Positions 54,236 through 63,279 of a stretch of DNA of 64,000 nt are shown in pieces (the stretch's first letter is position 1; every line of letters starts with the position of its first letter). The notes under the pieces were generated by a model. It ran no database searches. It worked only from the letters and a program-made list of their open reading frames with translations, and had not been told where the DNA came from. Source of the stretch: Halosolutus amylolyticus (GTDB lineage: Archaea; Halobacteriota; Halobacteria; Halobacteriales; Natrialbaceae); contig NZ_JALIQP010000001.1 of NCBI RefSeq assembly GCF_023566055.1, positions 704,059 through 768,058 on the forward strand, written 5' to 3'. A program made the translations under genes and the position numbers.

Positions 54236-55888
54236 TCAGACCGCGTCCGTTCCGGTCTTGCCGGTCCGGATCTGGTAGGCGCTCTCGACGGGGGTGACGA
54301 AAATCTTCCCGTCACCGGGTTCGCCGGTGTGTGCGCCCTCGCTGATCGCGTCGACGACTTCGTCGGCGGGGATGTCCGCGACGACGCACTCGATCTTGAC
54401 CTTCTGGTGGAGGTCGACGGTGTACTCCTCGCCGCGCCACTGCCCCGTCTTGGCGGGCTGGGAGCCGCGCCCGGAGACGTTCGTGACGGTCAGCGAGGGA
54501 GCACCGGCTTCGGCCAGCACCGTCTTGATCGCGCCGAGGCGATCGGGGCGGACGATCGCGGTCACCATCTTGATCTCACCGCCGTTCGGATTCCCGCCGT
54601 CGGGACGGAGCACCTCGCTCCCGGCTGCCCCGCCGTCGGTCGCCACTTCTGGCTTGCCGAACTCGGGGTAGGTGTCGACGCCGTGTTCGGAGACGTCCAG
54701 CCCGTCGCGTTCGTGTTCGGGCGTGACGCGAGCCTGGCCCGCGGCCTTGAAGGCGAACCAGATGAGCGCGGTCGCTCCGACCGTCCACGCGGTGATGAGG
54801 AGGACGCCGGTGAGCTGGGCGACGAACGCGTTCGCGACGCTATCGACGACGCCCGGCGCGGCGACGAACGGGAACAGCAACGTCCCGAGGATCCCGGCCG
54901 AGCCGTGGACGGGGAACACCGCACAGACGTCGTCGATCTTCAGCCGCTGTTCGACGAACTCGAAGACGATCGGGAGTTGCGCACCGGCGAGGCCGCCGAC
55001 GACGAACGCGCCCCACCACGCGGCGGTGTCGGGGATCGCGGTGATGCCGACGAGGCCGGCCAGCAGGCCGTTGGCGACGTACAGCGTGTCGACTTTACCG
55101 GTCTTGAGCCAGGCGACGAAGCCGGCTCCCATCGCGCCGCAGGCCATCGAGATCGTGGTGGTCATGGCGACGCGGCCGAGCTGATCGCCGAGGAACGCGC
55201 CCTCGCCAACGATGGCGGAGGTGCCGACGTTGAAGCCGTACCAGCCGAACGCGAGGATCAGCGTGCCGAGGACGGCGAAGGTCAGCGAGTGGCCAGGAAT
55301 GACGTTCGCGGTGCCGTCGTCGTTGTACCGGTCCATGCGCGGGCCGAGCACCCACGCCGCGGTGAGCCCGGCGATGCCGCCCATCCCGTGGACGATCATG
55401 CCGCCCGCGAAGTCGGCGAACGGCGTGCCGGTGAGCGTCTCGATGTGGCCGCCGGCCCACGTCATTCCGGTGACGACGGGGTAGATGACCGCGGCCAGCA
55501 GGAAGGTGTAGGTGACGTACGCGCGGAGCTTCGCCCGGCCGGCGACGGCCCCGGAGACGATCGTCGCCGCCGTCATGGCGAAGACGGCGCCGTACAGCCA
55601 GCCGATCCAGCTACTCGCGTCGCCGGTGAACGCGGGTTCGAAGCTCCCGCCGGCGACGACGCTCTCGATCCCGACGCCGATCAGGAAGAAGACCGTCACG
55701 CCGACGCTCCAGGTCAGCAGGTTCTTCGTCAACTGGTTCGCCACGTTCTTCGAGCGCACCTGCCCCGCCTCGAGCATGGCGAAGCCGGCGTGCATGAAGA
55801 AGATCAGGAACGTGGCCACCAGGATCCACGTGTTGTTGATCGCATCGATCAGCATCTCGGGGTCCGACTGCAAGAGCGTCGACTCCAT
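54236..55888 (-). CDS. Ammonium transporter fused to a C-terminal PII protein
   Basis: 550 residues. Amt part (about 1-415): eleven helices, N-terminal [24 protein letters not shown] (phenylalanine gate and periplasmic site region), [21 protein letters not shown] with the first pore His, and [15 protein letters not shown] with the second. After an acidic/Gly linker, residues about 440-550 form a complete PII protein: [24 protein letters not shown]-loop with [16 protein letters not shown] (the usual uridylylation-type Tyr is present), and [22 protein letters not shown]. In most haloarchaea amt and glnK are neighbouring separate genes; here they are one protein. ATG 55888 is chosen; an in-frame 48-residue extension is polar and unlikely. 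Confidence 0.93.
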   Translation of the reverse strand: MESTLLQSDPEMLIDAINNTWILVATFLIFFMHAGFAMLEAGQVRSKNVANQLTKNLLTWSVGVTVFFLIGVGIESVVAGGSFEPAFTGDASSWIGWLYGAVFAMTAATIVSGAVAGRAKLRAYVTYTFLLAAVIYPVVTGMTWAGGHIETLTGTPFADFAGGMIVHGMGGIAGLTAAWVLGPRMDRYNDDGTANVIPGHSLTFAVLGTLILAFGWYGFNVGTSAIVGEGAFLGDQLGRVAMTTTISMACGAMGAGFVAWLKTGKVDTLYVANGLLAGLVGITAIPDTAAWWGAFVVGGLAGAQLPIVFEFVEQRLKIDDVCAVFPVHGSAGILGTLLFPFVAAPGVVDSVANAFVAQLTGVLLITAWTVGATALIWFAFKAAGQARVTPEHERDGLDVSEHGVDTYPEFGKPEVATDGGAAGSEVLRPDGGNPNGGEIKMVTAIVRPDRLGAIKTVLAEAGAPSLTVTNVSGRGSQPAKTGQWRGEEYTVDLHQKVKIECVVADIPADEVVDAISEGAHTGEPGDGKIFVTPVESAYQIRTGKTGTDAV

Positions 55889-56314
55889 CAACTGACCACC
55901 CCCGGCGGTTTCGTTCCACGATCGAATGTTTGTAGACGAACGTCCACGCCTGAACTGTTCGACATCATGGATGTGTTCTGATTCACGTCTAATCTCGATG
56001 AACTTGTCTAATATAAGGATTAGCGTTGACAAATGGCTAATTATCTTGGTGTAATAGGGTCAGCTGGACAGATCTAAAGGTGATATACTGTGTATAAGGG
56101 TGTTGAATATTGCGTATCTTTCGAGGAGTGTGGATATATTCCACGTTTGTAACTCCAGTTTCGGGAGCTACTGCCGTGAAACGACTCCGATTCCGATCGA
56201 AAGATCCCAATTCGGCTCTCGCGCGGCAGATGTTGCCACCCGGGACGCGCTGCCGATCGGCCGCTGGACGTTCGTCCGAATGTGTGCTGGAGTGCGGCCC
56301 GAATACCGCTCAGG
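55889..56314 (-). promoter_or_regulatory. AT-rich amt promoter region with CTAAT repeats
   Basis: No convincing gene. On the minus strand TTATAT (56011-56016) is a TATA candidate about 125 bp before the amt start. It is framed by the inverted pair CTAAT (56008-56012) and ATTAG (56019-56023); further CTAAT copies are at 55989-55993 and 56037-56041. The stretch 55980-56160 is markedly AT-rich. TATA-like sequences at 56081-56095 may serve an alternative promoter. Regulation by nitrogen status would fit but is not shown. Confidence 0.5.
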
Positions 56315-57325
56315 TCACAGTCGTACGGCGACGTCCTCGGCGAAGTAGGTCAGAATCAGGTCCGCGCCCGCCCGCTTGATCGACAGCAGCGATTCGAGCG
56401 CGACGTCGTCGAGGTCGAGCCACCCCTTCTCGGCGGCGGCGTGGAGCATCGCGTACTCGCCGGAGACGTTGTAGGCGGCGACGGGGTGGTCGAACTCCCG
56501 CCGAACGTCGCTGACGACGTCGAGGTATGGCAGGGCGGGTTTGACCATCAGTACGTCCGCGCCCTGGTCGGCGTCGAGTCGGACCTCGCGCCTCGCTTCG
56601 CGGGCGTTCGCGGGATCCATCTGGTAGTGCCGGCGGTTCCCGAACGCCGGCGCGCCGTCCGCGGCGTCGCGGAACGGGCCGTAGAAGGCGCTCTCGTACT
56701 TGGCCGCGTAGCTCATGATCGGGACGTGTTCGTACCCCGCATCGTCGAGCGCGTCGCGAATCGCGGCGACCATCCCGTCCATCATGCCGCTGGGCGCGAT
56801 CATGTCCGCCCCCGCCTCGGCCTGCGAGACGGCGATCTTCTCGAGCGCTGCGAGGGTGGCGTCGTTGTCGACCGTCAGCGTCGGCTCACAGGCGGGGCCG
56901 CCGTCCGCGACGTCCTCGCCGCGGAGTTCCTCCTCGAGCGGGCCGCAGTGGCCGTGATCGGTGTACTCGCAGAGACAGGCGTCCGCGATCACGTAGGCGT
57001 CCGTCTCGCGGGTGATCCGTCGCGTCGCCTCCTGGACGACCCCGTCGTCGGCCCACGCGCGCGTTCCCTCGGGGTCCTTGGACTCGGGGATGCCGAACAG
57101 CATCACCGCCTCGACGCCCGTCTCGAGGACTTCCTCGACGCGGGCGACCGATTCGTCGATCGGCACCCGCTCGTGGCCCGGCATCGACTCGATCGGGACG
57201 CGCTCGTCGGTCGTCGCATCGACGAACACCGGTGCGATCAGATCCGCCGGGTCGAGGCGCGTCTCGCTGACGAGGCCGCGCACCCGGTCCCGTCGAAGCC
57301 GCCGGGGACGGTGTGTGAGATCCAT
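56315..57325 (-). CDS. hemB: Porphobilinogen synthase (delta-aminolevulinate dehydratase)
   Basis: 336 residues. Zinc-site cysteines in [15 protein letters not shown] (about 115-129), Schiff-base lysines in [15 protein letters not shown] (about 200) and [10 protein letters not shown] (about 252), and the [12 protein letters not shown] loop. It condenses two 5-aminolevulinates to porphobilinogen, feeding HemC. Starts at ATG 57325; the open frame runs on upstream into the neighbouring gene but that translation is Arg-rich noise. Transcribed in the same direction as amt-PII and hemL. Confidence 0.97.
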   Translation of the reverse strand: MDLTHRPRRLRRDRVRGLVSETRLDPADLIAPVFVDATTDERVPIESMPGHERVPIDESVARVEEVLETGVEAVMLFGIPESKDPEGTRAWADDGVVQEATRRITRETDAYVIADACLCEYTDHGHCGPLEEELRGEDVADGGPACEPTLTVDNDATLAALEKIAVSQAEAGADMIAPSGMMDGMVAAIRDALDDAGYEHVPIMSYAAKYESAFYGPFRDAADGAPAFGNRRHYQMDPANAREARREVRLDADQGADVLMVKPALPYLDVVSDVRREFDHPVAAYNVSGEYAMLHAAAEKGWLDLDDVALESLLSIKRAGADLILTYFAEDVAVRL

Positions 57326-57410
57326 ACGCGAGCATTCGGCGGCGGGCGCAAAAACGACTCGCTCGCGACCGGGAGTCGCATCGACGCCGGCACGACGGGC
57401 GGACGGCTCA

Positions 57411-57488
57411 TACGGTTTACTGTAAGTCATTTCCGGCACAACCGCCGCCCGGATCGCGGTTGCGCCGGTACATCGTACAGCAATCCGT
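57411..57488. repeat. Nested-palindrome repeat element, copy 2
   Basis: 78 bp. Outer repeats ACGGTTTACTGTA (57412-57424) and TACAGCAATCCGT (57476-57488) are identical to those of copy 1 (36499-36578) and in the same plus-strand orientation. The inner stem-loop, however, is the reverse complement of copy 1: the loop reads CGCCCGGATC here and GATCCGGGCG there. It ends one base before the stop codon of the minus-strand beta-helix gene, so both copies sit at gene 3' ends. Confidence 0.85.
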
Positions 57489-57489
57489 C

Positions 57490-59007
57490 TCAGCCCGAGG
57501 TACCCCACTCCCGGAGTTCGCCGTCGACGACGACCCGACTCCCGACGTCGTCGAACGTGACGCCGCCGTAGGCGACGCGACTGCCGGGGCCCACGTAGAT
57601 GCCCACGGTGCCACAGTCGGCCGCGCGGGCGGTCGTGAGCGTCGCGTCGACGTTCTCCCGGAACCGGAACGACTGATGGTCCGCGCCCGTCGCGGTGATC
57701 GTACTCAGTTTCAGGTCGTCCATGTCGTCGAAGACGATCGTGTTCGTGAAGGCGCCGTCGACGGTGAGGTTCGAAATCGCGGCGCCGTCGAACCCGCTCG
57801 CGTACAGCCCCGATCCGGCGGCCAGACCGTCGTCGTCGGTCCTGATGGTCACGTTGTCGATCGTCAACTCCCGCCGGCCGCTCTCGAGTTGGCCCAGCGA
57901 GATCCCTCTCGCGTTGTCGATACACGAGACGCTCTCGATGGTCAGGTCCTCGATCGCCGCGCCAGTGTCGCCCCTGATGGCCGAGTGCTGGCATCCGGTG
58001 ATGTAGCCGTCCCTGATCGTGATCGACTCGTTGCCGTCGCGGTGGACGTGGACGCCGTACTCGGGACCGTTCTCGGGATCGATTTCGAAGTTCTCGAGCC
58101 GGCAGTGTTTCACCGGCGTTTCGTCGTCTCCCGTACGCCGATACTCGTCGCCGTCCTGGACGCCGTTCGCGGCCGTGCCCGCGCTCTGGTTGTCGAACTG
58201 GATCGGCGCGTCCGAGTCGCCGTCCCCGCCGCGGGTCGCCCGGAAGCCGTTCACGACGACGTTCTTCGACGAGACGACGTCGATGTGGTGATAGTAGATC
58301 GCGTCGCCGTAGATGTTCGCCAGCCGGACGGTTTCGGCGTGGGCCGGAAGGATCCCGTTCGAGTCCGGCGAATCGATGCGGACGTTGCAGACGCCCCAGT
58401 TGGACGCGCCGTCGTATCCGCTCGCGTCGTACCCTCTGTTGGTGAGGAGCGCCCGCCCTTCGTCGCCGTCGGAGCGGGGCCCCTCGAAGACGGTCGATCG
58501 ACCCGCGCCCACGAGGAGCGTATCGTCGCCCACCAGCGGCGTCCGTTCGAGGAGGTATCGTCCCGGCGGGAAGTAGACGATCCCGCCGCCGGCCTTGGCG
58601 ACCGTCTCGAGGAGTTCGTGGACGGCCTGGCCGACCTCGGTCGACCCGTCCCCCTCGATTCCGTGGGCCTCGACGTTCCACACGGGCGTCTCCTCGGTCC
58701 GTACGTGGGCGATGCGCGCCGCCTCGACGCGCGTCGCCTCGAAGTGACTCGTTCCCGGCACCGGCCGATCGGAACTCCCCCGACCGCTGAAGTAGACCCA
58801 GTCGTCGTTCGCGGCGTCCCAGCGCCAGGTGATCCCCTGGTCGGTCGCGTGGTACAGTTCGTCGTCGTACTCGCCCGTCGCCGGTCGCTCGGCGATCGGG
58901 CCGCGAACGATCGCGTGCTCGTCGACCGCCTCGACCGTGTCGGTGTGATCCCACTCGTCGCCTGGATCGTACGTCCCCAGGCCGAGTCGTGGCGTTCGAT
59001 CGACCAT
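57490..59007 (-). CDS. Right-handed parallel beta-helix (pectate-lyase-like) protein
   Basis: 505 residues from ATG 59007. The N-terminal segment ([39 protein letters not shown]) precedes a pectate-lyase-3-type start ([41 protein letters not shown], about 135-175). Repeated beta-helix coils then run to the end ([46 protein letters not shown]). Probably a surface polysaccharide lyase or structural helix; no catalytic residues can be assigned. It has no signal peptide of its own, but a Tat-lipoprotein leader lies directly upstream in another frame. Confidence 0.82.
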   Translation of the reverse strand: MVDRTPRLGLGTYDPGDEWDHTDTVEAVDEHAIVRGPIAERPATGEYDDELYHATDQGITWRWDAANDDWVYFSGRGSSDRPVPGTSHFEATRVEAARIAHVRTEETPVWNVEAHGIEGDGSTEVGQAVHELLETVAKAGGGIVYFPPGRYLLERTPLVGDDTLLVGAGRSTVFEGPRSDGDEGRALLTNRGYDASGYDGASNWGVCNVRIDSPDSNGILPAHAETVRLANIYGDAIYYHHIDVVSSKNVVVNGFRATRGGDGDSDAPIQFDNQSAGTAANGVQDGDEYRRTGDDETPVKHCRLENFEIDPENGPEYGVHVHRDGNESITIRDGYITGCQHSAIRGDTGAAIEDLTIESVSCIDNARGISLGQLESGRRELTIDNVTIRTDDDGLAAGSGLYASGFDGAAISNLTVDGAFTNTIVFDDMDDLKLSTITATGADHQSFRFRENVDATLTTARAADCGTVGIYVGPGSRVAYGGVTFDDVGSRVVVDGELREWGTSG

Positions 59008-59009
59008 GG

Positions 59010-59216
59010 TCACTCGCTTCCGTACGTGCGTCCGTACGCCGTCCCGTACCCGCGTCCGGACGCGGTTTCCGTTCCCGATCGATCGTCCGCGCTGCCCGAA
59101 CACCCCGCGAGCGTCGCGCAACTACCCGACGCTGCGAGAAGCACGTCCCGCCGTCGCAGTTCTGAGCCGTCGATCTGACGATACAATTTCCGGGAGATAC
59201 GCCCTCGAACTGTCAA
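59010..59216 (-). CDS. Short Tat-lipoprotein leader ORF, out of frame with beta-helix gene
   Basis: At most 68 codons (TTG 59216 is the outer limit; a TATA-like ATATTTG overlaps it, so the true start may be a TTG further in). It encodes a Tat signal [14 protein letters not shown], a lipobox TLAGC, then a short linker of Gly/Tyr/Arg repeats ([14 protein letters not shown]), and stops 2 bp before the beta-helix ATG. The frame differs from the downstream gene by one base. Either a tiny separate lipoprotein, or the signal peptide of the beta-helix protein cut off by an indel in the repeated TACGG linker. Confidence 0.55.
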   Translation of the reverse strand: MTVRGRISRKLYRQIDGSELRRRDVLLAASGSCATLAGCSGSADDRSGTETASGRGYGTAYGRTYGSE

Positions 59217-59249
59217 ATATCTTCCGGCTCGGCGGTCACGATCGTACGG

Positions 59250-60341
59250 TCAGGCCATCGCCTCGTCGCCGATATCCGGGTTCTCGCGGACGAACGCGAC
59301 CAGTTCGTCGACGTAGGATTCGAACGGTGGACAGTCGATCCCGGTCCCCGCGAGCGCCCGGCGCGTGTTCGGACACGCGTACCGCGTCGGGTGATCGAGG
59401 TAGTCGATCGTCGCCGGTTCGGCCGGTAGGCCGCGCACCGCGGCGGCCCGCATGAGTCGCTTCGTGATCGATTTCGTCCCCGGCACCGACAGGACGCGGT
59501 GGCCCGCGGCGTCGGCGATCGCGTCGACGAAGTCCGGCACCGACAGCGGTGCGGGATCACAAAGCTGGTAGACCTCACTGACGGTGTCCTCGCGGCCGCT
59601 CAGGTGGGCGATCGCGTCGATCACGAAGTCCCGAGGGACGACGTTGAGTTCGGCGTCGGCTGCGCCCGGCAAGCCGGTCGTGACCGAGAACGCCGCCGGC
59701 TGGGAGAGGATCAGCCGGAGCAGGTAGTACGGGCCGTCGTACTTGCCCGTCTCGCCGGTTTCGCTGTCGCCGACGACGATTGCAGGGCGGTAGATCGTCG
59801 CGGGGAGCCCCGCCTCCATCCGTTCCTGGACGAGGACTTCGGCCTCGTACTTCGTCCGCTCGTAGTGGTTGTTGAACGACTGGCCCTCCTGCAGGTGATC
59901 CTCGGTGAAGACGCCGTCGTAGCGGCCGCTGACGTAGCACGTGCTGACGTACTGGAACCGATCGACGTCGAGATCCGCGGCGGCGTCGAGGACGTGTTCG
60001 GTCCCCCGGACGTTCACCGCCTCCGCGGGTTCGGGATCGACCGCGAGGTCGTAGATCGCGGCGAGGTGGTAGAGTTCGTCGACGGCGTGGAGGTCCGCGA
60101 GATCGCCGTCGCCGAGTCCGAGATCGGGGTCGGTGATGTCCCCCTCGTAGAGCCGAATACCGTCGCCGTCGGGACCGGCGATCGCGGCCGCCTGTCGCTC
60201 GGCCAGCTCCCGGTACTGGGGCTGAACGAGGCAGGCGATCGGGCCGTCGCCCCGGGCGAGCAGGCGTTCGATCAGCGCCGAGCCGAGGAAGCCGGGGAAG
60301 CCGGTGAGCAACACCCGCGGATCGCGCGTCCCGTCGCTCAT
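59250..60341 (-). CDS. NAD(P)-dependent SDR, thioester-reductase/epimerase-like
   Basis: 363 residues. Extended-SDR Rossmann motif LLTGFPGFLGSALIERLL (about 11-28), active-site Tyr-x3-Lys in HYERTKYEAEVLV (about 158-170) with the upstream VSTCYVSG Ser/Thr. It resembles the male-sterility/NAD_binding_4 branch that includes fatty acyl and carboxylic-thioester reductases. Its ATG overlaps the stop of the aldehyde dehydrogenase by 4 nt, so the two are coupled. They could interconvert an acid, aldehyde and alcohol or reduce an acyl group together (inference). Confidence 0.85.
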   Translation of the reverse strand: MSDGTRDPRVLLTGFPGFLGSALIERLLARGDGPIACLVQPQYRELAERQAAAIAGPDGDGIRLYEGDITDPDLGLGDGDLADLHAVDELYHLAAIYDLAVDPEPAEAVNVRGTEHVLDAAADLDVDRFQYVSTCYVSGRYDGVFTEDHLQEGQSFNNHYERTKYEAEVLVQERMEAGLPATIYRPAIVVGDSETGETGKYDGPYYLLRLILSQPAAFSVTTGLPGAADAELNVVPRDFVIDAIAHLSGREDTVSEVYQLCDPAPLSVPDFVDAIADAAGHRVLSVPGTKSITKRLMRAAAVRGLPAEPATIDYLDHPTRYACPNTRRALAGTGIDCPPFESYVDELVAFVRENPDIGDEAMA

Positions 60342-61948
60342 CGGACCCACCGCCGGAGCCCCGAGACGATCGGAAGTCGCCGCTGCAGGCGCGTCAGTGC
60401 GATCATCCCGCGGGCGTACCACGAGTCCGGGATGCCCGGCGGCGCGTCGAGCGGCCCGATCCGGGAGGTGGCGATCGTCCGCGGTTCGAGGTAGCGCTCG
60501 ATCCCCTCGCGGCCGTGGCGTCGACCGAGGCCGGAGTCGCCGACGCCGCCCATCGGGGCGTCGACGGCGGCCCAGCCGGAGACGTAGGCGTCGTTGACGC
60601 AGACGGTGCCGCAGTCGATCTCGCGGGCGACGGCGCGGCCCCGGTCGCGATCGCCGCTCCAGACGCTCGCGTTCAGGCCGTAGTCGGAGTCGTTGGCCCG
60701 CTCGATCGCGGTCGCGGCGTCGGGAACCGGTTCGACCGAGACGACGGGGCCGAACGTCTCCTCGCAGGCGACAGTCGAATCCGGCTCGACGTCGGTCAGG
60801 ATCGTCGGTTCGTAGCAGAACGGCCCGACGTCGGGCCGGTGACGACCGCCGGTGAGCACCGATGCGCCCGATTCGATCGCGTTCTCGACGTGGGATTCGA
60901 CCCGATCGAGCTGATCGCCGTCGATCAACGAGCCGACGTCGGCCTCGAAGTCGAAGTCGAAGTCGGTGCCCAGCGAGAGCCGACGCGTCGCGCCGACGAA
61001 CGCGTCGCAGAAGTCGTCGTACAGGGACTCCGCGACGTAGATCCGCTCGGCCGCGAGACAGAGCTGTCCGGCGTTCGTGAAGCAGGCCTGGACCGCGCCG
61101 CGAGCGGCGGTCTCGACGTCGGCGTCGTCGAGGACCACCAGCGGGTTCTTGCCGCCGAGTTCGAGCGAGCAGTCGATCAGGTTCCGCCCGGCCTGCTCTG
61201 CGACGATCCGGCCCGTCTCGGTGCTCCCGGTGAACGCGACGTAGTCGACCCGATCGATCAGCGCCGGGCCGACGATCGGTCCCTGACCCGTGACGACCTC
61301 GAAGACGCCCGGTGGCAGGCCGGCCTGCTCGAGCAACTCGGCCAGCGCGAGCGCGACGAACGGGGTCTTCTCGTCGGGTTTGAGGACGACGGCGTTGCCG
61401 GCGATCAGCGCGGGGATGGCGTCGGTCAACGAGAGCGTGACCGGGTAGTTCCACGGCGAGATGACGCCCACGACGCCGACCGGGTCGTACGTCACCCGCG
61501 CGGTCGTCGCCGGCGGGAACGCGCCGCGTCGCCGCTCGTCTTCGACCGCGGCGGGCCCCCGATCGGCGTAGTACGAACAGGTCAGCGGGACGTCGAGGAT
61601 CTCCTCGACGGCGTGGTTGCGGGATTTGCCCGTCTCGAGTTGCAGGAGGTCGAGCAGTTCCGCGCGGCGCTCGAGGACGAGGTCGCCGAACCGATCGAGG
61701 ATCGCGGCGCGTTCCTCGACGGGCCGATCGGCCCACCCCGTCTGGGCCTCGCGGGCGCGTTCGACGTCGACGTCGACGTCCCGCTCCGTACCTGCGGGGA
61801 TGGTTCCGATCTCGGTATCCGTCGCGGGTGCACGGACGGCGATCGTACCGGTCCCGTCCCCCGCGACTCGCTCCGAGAGGGCGGCGAGTCGATCCGGGGC
61901 GAGGTTCGTTTCGGAGAGGATCTCCGGTGGTGACTCAGTGAGTGCCAT
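60338..61948 (-). CDS. Aldehyde dehydrogenase (succinate-semialdehyde dehydrogenase-like)
   Basis: 536 residues. Family motifs: SPWNYPVTLSL, LKPDEKTPF, FTGSTETGRIV, catalytic Glu in LELGGKNPLVV (about 279) and nucleophile Cys in NAGQLCLAAERI (about 313), CEETFGPVV. About 40 residues at the C-terminus (PDSWYARGMIALTRLQRRLPIVSG) extend past the usual end and contain a basic-amphipathic helix that might associate with membrane. NAD(P)-dependent oxidation of an aldehyde; substrate uncertain. First gene of the ALDH-SDR pair. Confidence 0.92.
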   Translation of the reverse strand: MALTESPPEILSETNLAPDRLAALSERVAGDGTGTIAVRAPATDTEIGTIPAGTERDVDVDVERAREAQTGWADRPVEERAAILDRFGDLVLERRAELLDLLQLETGKSRNHAVEEILDVPLTCSYYADRGPAAVEDERRRGAFPPATTARVTYDPVGVVGVISPWNYPVTLSLTDAIPALIAGNAVVLKPDEKTPFVALALAELLEQAGLPPGVFEVVTGQGPIVGPALIDRVDYVAFTGSTETGRIVAEQAGRNLIDCSLELGGKNPLVVLDDADVETAARGAVQACFTNAGQLCLAAERIYVAESLYDDFCDAFVGATRRLSLGTDFDFDFEADVGSLIDGDQLDRVESHVENAIESGASVLTGGRHRPDVGPFCYEPTILTDVEPDSTVACEETFGPVVSVEPVPDAATAIERANDSDYGLNASVWSGDRDRGRAVAREIDCGTVCVNDAYVSGWAAVDAPMGGVGDSGLGRRHGREGIERYLEPRTIATSRIGPLDAPPGIPDSWYARGMIALTRLQRRLPIVSGLRRWVR

Positions 61949-62117
61949 AGCGTCGGTTCTATCCGTCACGAGTGTGCGTTCGCTGAAACGTCTTCGTGTT
62001 ACGGTCAGAATTCCCGAAATCACGCCGGGGAACCGGTCACGATGCGCTCGGTCGCGTTTCACGTGCCGACGGCCGGGTAGGATCGGTCGTGAACGGAGTT
62101 GACCGGCAGGTAACGTC

Positions 62118-63125
62118 TCAGGCGATCGAGTCGACGCCCTCGAAGGCCGCCCGGACCCGATCGGCGACCGTCGTCTCGTCGTCGGCCGTCGAGACCGCCA
62201 GTGCGGCCCTGATCCGGGCCTTCCACGGCGGGAGGTCGCCGCCCGCGATCGCGCCATCCTCGAGCAGGGTCTTCGCGCCGCCGGGGCCGCCGTACAGGCC
62301 GGCCGCCGCTCCGGCGTGACAGCGCGAAGTGAGCACGACCGGCACGCCGGCGTCGATCGCGTCTTCGAGCGCCGCGCCGAGGTCGCCGGTCGCGTTCCCG
62401 AGGCCGGTTCCGGCGACGACGATTGCGTCGACGCCCTCCTCGAGCGCGCGCTCGACCTGTCGGCCGTCGACGCCCATCGCGTTCGTGACGAGTTCGACCC
62501 GGACGCCGGGGTCGATTCGCGCGCCCGGGATCGGATCGACGTCGCGTCCCGGTTCGCGGAGGAACCGGAACCCGTTCGGAGTGAGTTCCGCGACCGGCCC
62601 CGCGTCGGGCGACTGGAAGGTCTCGAGTTTGCTCGTGTGCGATTTCACCACCCGGCGGGCGGCGTGGACGGCGTCGTTGAACGCGAGGTAGCTCCCGCCG
62701 GCCGCTCGAAACCGATCGTGGCCGGCGGCGCGGACCGCCGCGAGGAGGTTCGTCGGGCCGTCGGTTCCCAACTGGTCGAAGGGCCGCTGTGCGCCCGTGA
62801 AGACGACCGGCACGCCCTCGGCGACCAGCGCGCAGTAGTAGGCCGACTCGGCCATCGTGTCGGTGCCGTGGGTGACGACGACGCCGTCCGCGCCTTCCTC
62901 TGCGGCGCGCTCGACCGCGTCGACGATCCGTCCGGCGGTCTCGAAGTCCATCTGGAAGCCCGAGACCTGGCAGACGTCGTCGACGTCGATCGCGGCGTAG
63001 TCGGCCAGTTCCGGGACGGCCTCGACGAGGTCGTCGCCCGACTCCGAGGGGGTCTTCCCGCGTTCGCCCCCGCCAGAGGTGCTCGCGATCGTTCCGCCCG
63101 TGCTGACGACTCGAACGTGTGGCAT
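62118..63125 (-). CDS. L-asparaginase (type I/II fold)
   Basis: 335 residues. First active-site motif VSTGGTIASTSGG (Thr near 11), second motif VVTHGTDTMAESAY (Thr-Asp near 89-90), TGAQRPFDQLGTDGPTNLL and a later Lys in RVVKSHTSKLETF. Hydrolyses asparagine to aspartate and ammonia. No signal peptide, so cytoplasmic. It is not GatD, which has an N-terminal barrel and pairs with GatE; neither is seen. Single gene, divergent from an MFS transporter. Confidence 0.93.
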   Translation of the reverse strand: MPHVRVVSTGGTIASTSGGGERGKTPSESGDDLVEAVPELADYAAIDVDDVCQVSGFQMDFETAGRIVDAVERAAEEGADGVVVTHGTDTMAESAYYCALVAEGVPVVFTGAQRPFDQLGTDGPTNLLAAVRAAGHDRFRAAGGSYLAFNDAVHAARRVVKSHTSKLETFQSPDAGPVAELTPNGFRFLREPGRDVDPIPGARIDPGVRVELVTNAMGVDGRQVERALEEGVDAIVVAGTGLGNATGDLGAALEDAIDAGVPVVLTSRCHAGAAAGLYGGPGGAKTLLEDGAIAGGDLPPWKARIRAALAVSTADDETTVADRVRAAFEGVDSIA

Positions 63126-63279
63126 GCCCGTTCCTCTCGTCCCGAGGCAGTAAGTCTCTCCGCGATCGACCGACGGCAGACCGGCGAATCAATACCCTCA
63201 TTGGCCGGCGTCGGTGACGTGGAGACGAACGCGTGTACCGACTGGCAGGTGACGAGGAGAGGAGGGCACTCGAACGCGA

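Noticed and set aside
54215-55981. 588-codon plus-strand ORF
   Set aside because: Antisense of the amt-PII gene; Gly/Asp/Arg/Val-rich translation with no domain, while the minus strand encodes a complete transporter.
56315-58954. 879-codon frame joining hemB with upstream sequence
   Set aside because: Only the part from ATG 57325 is HemB. The upstream part is an out-of-frame reading of the beta-helix gene and repeat element.
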